Origin: Parvularculaceae bacterium
GTDB lineage: Bacteria > Pseudomonadota > Alphaproteobacteria > Caulobacterales > Parvularculaceae
Direction: 5' to 3'
DNA: 7,314 nt
NCBI GenBank assembly: GCA_027080545.1
Contig: JALWRV010000142.1
Location: forward strand, 1-7,314
The position numbers were made by a program, and so were the translations under genes. Of this stretch, positions 1 through 7,314 are shown piece after piece (the stretch's first letter is position 1; every line of letters begins with the position of its first letter). The notes beneath the pieces were generated by a model. It was not told the DNA's origin. It ran no database searches and saw only the letters and a list, made by a program, of their open reading frames with translations.

Positions 1-2326
1 GTCCCGCAAGCACAACGCCACCCAAAGGCGGAATATTCACCACATTGAAACTATAATTTATGTCCCGATATTCGCCTCTATCGACATCATTATAGACTCG
101 GGTGCGATGGCTTTGTTTGCTGTCTTCAGAGAGCAGGGACAGGGTCCAAAGCGAAAAAATCTCATCAGAGTTTGATCCACGATCATTTTTAGATTCTTTA
201 ATACAATTCATTCGCTTGATCGAGATGCGATATTGTTTCCAGTCTTCATAATAGCCTTGCCCCGCCCAGCTTGTGCGCTCAACAAGAATATCAAAGGTAA
301 ACAAGCCTTCTTTACCGCCATCAAAAGTAAGAAGACGATGACCCCCCGTGGCAATAATTTGGTCCAGCTCGTCGCGATCCCAATAATCAATTTGCGTATC
401 GACAAAATCCGCATGTCCCCCAATGATGGTCAGGGCGGCATCACGCAGTTTGAAGCCAACACGTTTAAAGCCATCTTTCAGTTCCTTGCCGAGTGCCTTC
501 ATGATTTTTTTGGCTTTGGTTGCACGATTTTCCAGCCGGATAGTTCGGGGCATGGTCTTAAAAGGCCCGACCATATAGATTGTGTGCTTGCCTTTTTCAA
601 AATCATTATAGGAAAAAGCCCTTTGTAAAGCAGTCACCCGGCCTTCGCCCGTCTCTTCATCATATTGTGTGGGCATATAATCAAGTGGAAATTCTTCGCC
701 GTTCACGATGGCATAAATATCAGCATCGGTACCGGAAAGCTTTTGGTTTGAGGTGGTAATATCAAGTCGTAGATAATAGCCGGAACTGCTTTCGCGGGCG
801 CTGCCAGGATAGGGGCCAGCGGTAAGAAACATATAGGGAAAGCGGGCATAATTTTCATATTGTCGCTCGCGGGCTTTTTGCTCATGGGGCATGGTGTTAC
901 GATAATTTTTTAACGCATTCCAATAGGCGCTATTGCCTGTATTTGCCATTTCCTTTTCCAATAATAAAAGCCACTCGGTGACTGCGCGAATAGCCAAATC
1001 TTTACTGGTGGCGAATAAGAGACGGGCATCGGCTTGTGGTCCTGTGACGCAATCAATGCGTGCGCCGGGCCCCTTTTTCTTGCGGTTAATAATCGAAGGA
1101 CAATATTGTCGATCAATCAGTCCAACGGCTTGGCCCGGGGCAAAACGCCCCGCCTCGGTTAAAATACCGCGTTTGTGGCCACCCAAACGAGCAAAGATCG
1201 TGTTATCGAGATTGATGCCTACAGGATTGAGATAGATAAGATTTCCAAATTGTTCCCCAAAAGTACGAATATCCACTTTTTGCGCACCGTCGCATTGGCG
1301 ACGCATCTTACAGACCTTCATATTCTGCGCTGGGGACAGAGCCGAACAGGCAGGTTTTAATACAGCACTCACCGCCTTGCGATTTAAAAGAGAGCAGGCA
1401 AAGGCATAATCACCATGAAATACAGGAGCAGAGCTTGCTGGCTTTTCATAGGCCCCAGCCATGGTAAGCCTATTGGTCCTGACATTCGGGGCCATTTCCA
1501 GCCATGTGGTGCGCCGTCTCTGGGGGTAATTCATCCAAGTGGAGTGTGAGTAAAAATCTTCCAGCGCATGCATGGAAACCCCGATAATATTAAACCCGGC
1601 TTGAAGGGTCTCACGCTCGCGCCCCTGTGCTTCAAGCAGCTTTAATTGCAAGGATGCTTTGAGGCTGGGATTGGACGCGGTCGCTATTTGTCCATTGAGG
1701 CTTATGATCTCTCGCTGTATTTCACCCCACTCGCTGGCATAAAAATTAAGGCCGATAACCGTACCGGCAGAATATCGGGTCCAATCATCATTGATCTCGT
1801 CAATGGAAAAGGAATCATCAAAATGCACTTTGGCGAGATCTTCATAGGTCGCCGCAGAGACGATAGCTCTTTTAACCGCTCCGCCCTTGCCATCGAAGGC
1901 GCTGGCCCACCATAGTGGATTATAGAGATAGGAATCGACCCAATCCGCATGCCAAGCCAGTGCCAGTGCCGCATCACGGCTAAAACCAGCCCCGCGATAT
2001 AATGGCTTGATAATGCCCGGCGCATATTGATCACCCCCCGGTGCGTGCGCGAGATAAATCTTGTTGGTCGCTTGGTCGCGAGACGCGCTATTGCCTTGTG
2101 ACACGCAACGCGCCGGAGCGCTCACACGCCCCGTATAAACGATAGGATCAAGGAAACAATAATCACCGGCGGCAGCCCGCCGGGTAATATCATAATGGTG
2201 CCACGGATTACCATTGGGCACCTCTTCGCCTCCATAAAAAGCCAAAGCCGGGGACGTTAGAGAGGAAAAAACAAGTGTGAAAATGAGGCGACAAAAAGCG
2301 CGCGTTGAAATCTGTGAATGAAACAT
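1..2326 (-). CDS. Exported Het-C / zinc-phospholipase-C-like protein with PLAT-like domain (partial, 3' end outside window)
   Basis: Reading the minus strand from the ATG at 2326 gives 775 uninterrupted codons before the left edge. A strong GAGGAG lies 5 bases before the ATG. Residues 1-29 form a Sec signal peptide (hydrophobic core 12-20, cleavage after Ala-Leu-Ala). Residues 40-270 resemble the Het-C / zinc-dependent phospholipase C fold: WHHYDITRRA at 42-51, WHADWVD at 125-131, and HALEDFYSHSTW at 253-264, giving H253-x3-D257-x3-H261. In that superfamily such His and Asp residues bind zinc. GINLDN (370-375) and helix 441-460 probably complete the domain. Residues 515-600 look like PLAT/C2: ITTSNQKLSGTDADIYAIVNG, then YNDFEKG (573-579). 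In alpha-toxin-type phospholipases C this domain contacts membrane lipid. Residues about 665-775 look like another beta-rich domain (SDEIF, DVDRGE) that I cannot name. Nine cysteines in an exported protein allow disulfides. I infer a secreted or periplasmic, lipid-directed hydrolase. The substrate is unknown and catalysis unproven. It is transcribed away from the metal operon, so shared function is not implied. Confidence 0.8.
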   Translation of the reverse strand, partial: MFHSQISTRAFCRLIFTLVFSSLTSPALAFYGGEEVPNGNPWHHYDITRRAAAGDYCFLDPIVYTGRVSAPARCVSQGNSASRDQATNKIYLAHAPGGDQYAPGIIKPLYRGAGFSRDAALALAWHADWVDSYLYNPLWWASAFDGKGGAVKRAIVSAATYEDLAKVHFDDSFSIDEINDDWTRYSAGTVIGLNFYASEWGEIQREIISLNGQIATASNPSLKASLQLKLLEAQGRERETLQAGFNIIGVSMHALEDFYSHSTWMNYPQRRRTTWLEMAPNVRTNRLTMAGAYEKPASSAPVFHGDYAFACSLLNRKAVSAVLKPACSALSPAQNMKVCKMRRQCDGAQKVDIRTFGEQFGNLIYLNPVGINLDNTIFARLGGHKRGILTEAGRFAPGQAVGLIDRQYCPSIINRKKKGPGARIDCVTGPQADARLLFATSKDLAIRAVTEWLLLLEKEMANTGNSAYWNALKNYRNTMPHEQKARERQYENYARFPYMFLTAGPYPGSARESSSGYYLRLDITTSNQKLSGTDADIYAIVNGEEFPLDYMPTQYDEETGEGRVTALQRAFSYNDFEKGKHTIYMVGPFKTMPRTIRLENRATKAKKIMKALGKELKDGFKRVGFKLRDAALTIIGGHADFVDTQIDYWDRDELDQIIATGGHRLLTFDGGKEGLFTFDILVERTSWAGQGYYEDWKQYRISIKRMNCIKESKNDRGSNSDEIFSLWTLSLLSEDSKQSHRTRVYNDVDRGEYRDINYSFNVVNIPPLGGVVLAG

Positions 2327-5300
2327 AACCTCTCCTCAAGACAAATTGTCTTTCTCTGAGGCGACTATGCTCCCGCAAAAATCGGCTTGTCAATTTGTCT
2401 GAGAAAAAGTGATAACCAGTTGAATATGAGAATTATTCTTGGTGGAAATGATTTTCGACCCAATTAATCTTTTTTCATCAAAAGGCTTAATTTAGTAAAA
2501 ACTGATATAGATCAAGTGGGTCCGGGCGTGTATAGCCTATGGTCTGGCCACAATGGCCAAGGAGTCGATCACTGATTCTTTGATTTTTAACCTGTAGAGT
2601 ATTATCGTCCAGACTATGAAAATCTTTGCTCTCATGGCTGCAATCTTTTCCATGGCTCTGGCCCAGAGCTTGGGTGCTGCCATGGCTGTGAGTGGCCAGG
2701 GTGATCAGGATTGCATGGCGGGTGGAGAGACCATGATAATGGCGCAAGGTGAAGGCGCTGATGGGACGATGGCTGAGCAGGTTTGCTGTGAAGACGACAA
2801 TATGGCTATTGGTCATAGCAAGAATGACCAAAGTGATTGTGCTTTGGCATGTGCTACGGGTTGTGGCAATGCGCTACCGGCCCTAGCAGTGTCTCCTGCT
2901 CATACTACAATTATTGCACTACCAACACCCAAATGGGCCCGTTGGCATGAAGGGCCGACACTGGCAGTGTTCTCCTATGAGCCACCGCCCCCGCGCTCGT
3001 AAACAGCTTCTCGCTCTTTTCCAGAGTTGAAACCGAACATTCGAGCAAGAATGTATCGATCCCTGTTAGCTGTTTAAACGAGTAAACCCCATGTTGATGA
3101 TAAAAAAGAGGGGCGCTATTAGCGCTCTGGCCGGGCTTGTTGTTTTTCTTGCCCCGGCCCACGCCCAAAATGAGGGGGGACAACCTTCCCCCCTAACCCT
3201 CGACGAGGCGGTGGCCTTGGCCATATCGCAAGAAGAACCAAGTTTGGCGCGATTTGAATCGCGCGCCGACGCCAAAGAAAACTTGGCCATTGCCGACAGT
3301 CAACTATCGGATCCAAAAATCAGTGCGATGGCACAAAATTTTCCGGTGGATAGTTTTAATTTTTCTCAAGAACCCATGACGCAGATACGCCTTGGCCTGC
3401 GCCAAGAATTGCCCAATGGACAAAGCCTGCGGGTGAAACGGGAAAAACGACAGGCCGAAGCGGCACTGGAGCGCATGAAGCGGGAGGTCAGGGCCTTTGA
3501 TATCGCTTTGCAAGTACGTTTGGCATGGTTAAACCGCTATGAGGCGGAGCAAGAAATTCTTCTCACGCGGGAGGCCCGAAAAGCCGTCAATGATTTGATC
3601 GATGCGTTGGGCGCTTCTTTTGCACAAGGCAAATTGATCAGTGCCGATGTGTTCCGGGCCGAGTTGGAGCTTTCTCTTCTTGATGATCGCATCCAGTCTT
3701 TGCAGCAGGTCCGTGATCGCGCCAATGCAGAGCTTGCTCGCTATATTGGCGCTGCCGTGCAACGGCCTTTCCCCAATAACTTATCGAACGAAGGAAAAGC
3801 CCCGAGCCTCGCCTTGATGGAGCAGGCCCTAGTGCGGCACCCCAAAGTGCGGGCGTTGGATGCGGGTATCGCCATCGAACAATCGGGCGTTGAATTGGCG
3901 CGTCAAGCCTATCGTCCAAGCTGGGCGATTGAGGGGGGCTATGGTATGCGGGCTGATAACAGGCCAGACTTTGTCAGTGTCGGGGTTAGCCTGTCGGTTC
4001 CTCTTTTTACCGGTAATCGCCAAGACAAACGTCTGACGGCGGCGCGTCAAATGCGCAATGCCAAACGGCTTGATCGTGATGCGCTTTTGCTTGATTTGAA
4101 GCGCACCCTTTATCGAACCTATGAGGATTGGACCCGTTATGGAGACCGCATCGCCCTTTATGATCAATCGGTGGTGATGCGGGCTGAGGAAACCGCTGAA
4201 GCGTCACTAAACGCTTATGCGGGGGGGCAGGCGGATTTTCCGGAACTTATACGTAGCCAATTGGCCGAGCTGGATGCAGAGACCAAACGACTTCGCCTGA
4301 CGGTGGAGCGGGCAAAAGCGCGCGCCGTTTTGACCTTTCTTTATGGAGACCCATCATGACTTTTCACTCTAAAATTTTCATTGGCGCGCTCATCGTGGCG
4401 GCGGCGGCGGGAGGATTTTTCGCAGCCCAATATTTCGCGCCTGTTGCCGGTGCAACCCCGACGGGGAATGCGGGCACTCAAGAGCGCGAGATAGCCTATT
4501 GGCAAGCGCCGATGGATCCGTCTTTTCGTTCCGATAAACCTGGCAAATCCCCCATGGGCATGGATTTAATTCCGGTCTATGCGGATGATCAGGGCAGCAG
4601 CGACGAACCCTCGGTGCGCATAAATCCGGCTGTGGTCAATAATATCGGTGTACGTACTGAATTGGTGATGCGCTCTCACGTGGCCCATGGGATTGAAACT
4701 TTGGGCACCATTCGACCCGATGACGAATTGCGTTCAGATATTCACACCCGCACCGAAGGGTGGGTTGAGCGTCTCTATGTGGAATCAGAAGGAGAAAATG
4801 TGCGCAAAGGGCAGATTTTGTTTGAAATCTATGCCCCCAGCCTCGTCACAGCGCAATCGGAATATTTACAAACGGTCAAAATTGGCCGCGAAAGTTTCAT
4901 CCGCGCTGGTGAAGAGCGGTTGCGCTCACTGGGCATGACTGAAGGCCAGATCAAACGCTTGCGTAAAAGTGGCGAGGTTAAACGGCGGGTGGCGGTTTAT
5001 GCACCCCATGATGGTTTTGTGATGGATTTGATGGTGCGCGAGGGCATGTTCTTAAAGCCCAGCAACACCGCCATGCAATTAGCAGATCTCACCCATGTAT
5101 GGCTAATCGCTGACGTGTTTGAGAATCAATCGGCAGATCTGGAAGTAGGGCAAAAGGCGGTAATGACATTAGCAGCCTATCCCGGCGAAGAATGGCAAGG
5201 CGTGGTTGATTATATCTATCCGACAGCGGTGAGTGAAACCCGCACGGTTCGGGTGCGGGCCCGCTTTTCTAATGAAGATGGCCGTTTGAAACCCAACATG

Positions 5301-7314
5301 TTTGCGCGGGTTTCGATCATGGATGAGACCACAAAACCGGTCGTTTCCATTCCCGCTTCAGCCTTAATCAGAACCTCAAAAGGTGATCGGGTTATATTGG
5401 CGCTTGGCGAGGGGCGCTTTCGACCCGCTCGGGTGGTGGCCGGTACCGAAGCGCGCGGCAAGGTGGAAATCTTGAAAGGGCTGAACTCTGGCGAACGGAT
5501 TGTAACCTCCGGTCAATTTCTGATCGACTCAGAAGCCTCTCTGGACCCGGCCTTATTACGGCTCAGCGCTCCCAATGGTGACGAAATGGGAGAGATGGAT
5601 ATGAACATGAATATGGCAGGTGAGGGGAGCATGGAGGAGGGCGCCCTTGCGCTGGAAAACAAGGCTGAGGCGAATGATGGCGGTGCGGTCTTGATGAACG
5701 GTTCAGCCATGAAGCTGGAGGATGCGCAATGATTGAAACCATTGTTCGGGCGTCCATAAATAACCGTTTTTTGGTTATCTTAGCGGCGTTGATGTTGGCT
5801 GGGTTTGGCTATTTATCCCTCAAATCGACACCGCTGGATGCGTTGCCAGACCTTTCCGATGTGCAAGTTATTGTCAAGACAACCTATCCCGGTCAGGCAC
5901 CACAAGTAGTGGAAGATCAGGTCACCTATCCGCTAACCACCGCCATGTTGGCGGTGCCGGGTGCTAAAACCGTGCGGGGCTATTCCTTTTTCAATGATTC
6001 TTATGTCTATATTATTTTTGATGAAGGCACAGATCTCTATTGGGCGCGCTCGCGGGTGTTGGAATATCTTTCGCAAGTAGCGCCCTCATTGCCGGATAAT
6101 GCCCGCCCCGCATTGGGACCAGATGCCACCGGGGTCGGCTGGGTGTTCCAATATGCGTTGATTGATCGCACCGGCAAGCATGATTTATCAGATTTGCGCG
6201 CCTTGCAGGACTGGTTCTTGAAATATGAATTGCAGACTGTCAAAGGTGTGTCAGAAGTTGCCACGATCGGCGGCATGGTCAAGCAATATCAGGTTATTAT
6301 CGATCCGGTAAAATTGCGGGCCTATGATTTGACTTTGCCGATGATCTCTCAAGCCATCCAACGGGGAAATATGGAATCTGGTGGCCGGGTTATCGAGATG
6401 GCCGAGGCGGAATATATGGTTCGGGTTAGCGGCTATGTGGAAGGGATTGATGACCTTCGTGATATTCCGGTGAAAACGCCGACCAATGGAACACCGGTTT
6501 TGTTGCGCGATGTTGCACAAATTCGTCTCGGGCCAGAATTGCGCCGGGGTATTGGCGAGTTGAATGGTGAAGGCGAAGCGGTTGGTGGCGTGATCATCAT
6601 GCGGTGGGGTGAAAATGCCTTGGCAACGATTGAAAATGTCAAAATTAAACTGGAAGCCTTGGAAAAGAGCTTGCCGGAAGGGGTAGAGATCATCACCACC
6701 TATGATCGTTCCAGCCTGATCGAGCGAGCGATTGAAACGCTCAGTTCAAAATTGCTGGAAGAGTTTTTAATCGTGGTCCTGGTCTGTGCGGTATTTTTGT
6801 TTCATTTGCGCTCGGCCCTGGTGGTGGCTCTTAGTCTACCGCTTGGTGTTTTGGCAGCATTTATTGTGATGAACGCGCAAGGCATTAATGCCAATATTAT
6901 GTCTTTAGGCGGTATTGCGATTGCGGTGGGGGCGATGGTGGATGCGTCCATTGTAATGATTGAGAATGTCCACAAAAGGCTTGAAGGAAAAAAGTTGACT
7001 AAGGAAGAACATTGGCGCGCGGTCACCGAGGCTTGCGTCGAGGTGGGACCACCTTTGTTTTTTTCCCTTTTGATCATCACTTTAAGCTTTACACCGATTT
7101 TTGCGTTGGAAGCGCAAGAAGGTCGGATGTTCAAGCCACTGGCGTTTACCAAAACCTACGCTATGGCAGGTGCGACCTTGTTGTCGGTAACGGTAGTGCC
7201 TATTTTGATCGGCTATCTGGTGCGTGGCAAAATCACCCCAGAGCATAAAAATCCGGTCAATCGACTGCTCACCACCGCTTTTTCACCGGTAATCAGAACC
7301 GTGCTGCATTTTCC

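Overview
The window looks like chromosomal DNA of a Gram-negative bacterium. It has an RND-type tripartite metal pump, which needs an outer membrane, several exported proteins with Sec-type signal peptides, and an FNR/FixK-like site. Base composition is intermediate, and codon use looks similar in all the genes. Pseudomonadota is well supported. Alphaproteobacteria is a guess from gene style and could be wrong.

Left part (1-2326, minus strand): one very long reading frame, cut by the left edge after 775 codons. I read it codon by codon without meeting a stop, and its frame agrees at both ends. It encodes an exported protein with a Het-C / zinc-phospholipase-C-like domain (H-x3-D-x3-H motif), then a PLAT/C2-like beta-sandwich, then a further domain I do not recognise. 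The order resembles that of clostridial alpha-toxin-type phospholipases C, but the protein is much larger. This is the least ordinary gene here.

Middle (2327-2615): a 289-base divergent control region. It holds a sigma70-like promoter for the leftward gene flanked by two copies of an AGACAA-N-TTGTCT-type palindrome. It also holds a Fur-box-like sequence, and a near-consensus FNR site placed exactly 41.5 bases upstream of the inferred start of a rightward promoter.

Right part (2616-7314, plus strand): a copper/silver efflux operon. It begins with a small exported Cys/Met-rich protein. After an 88-base gap with a potential long-stem RNA structure come an outer-membrane factor (CusC/CzcC-like), a periplasmic adaptor (CusB-like, with the heavy-metal-binding N-terminal motif and a Met-rich tail), and a CusA-type RND pump cut by the right edge after 528 codons. 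The last three genes are joined by two ATGA overlaps, each with a good Shine-Dalgarno sequence inside the preceding gene. The expected job of the set is to collect Cu(I)/Ag(I) in the periplasm and push it across the outer membrane using the proton gradient. No CusF-like chaperone is seen in the window. The FNR-like site suggests that the operon may be raised under low oxygen, when Cu(I) dominates.
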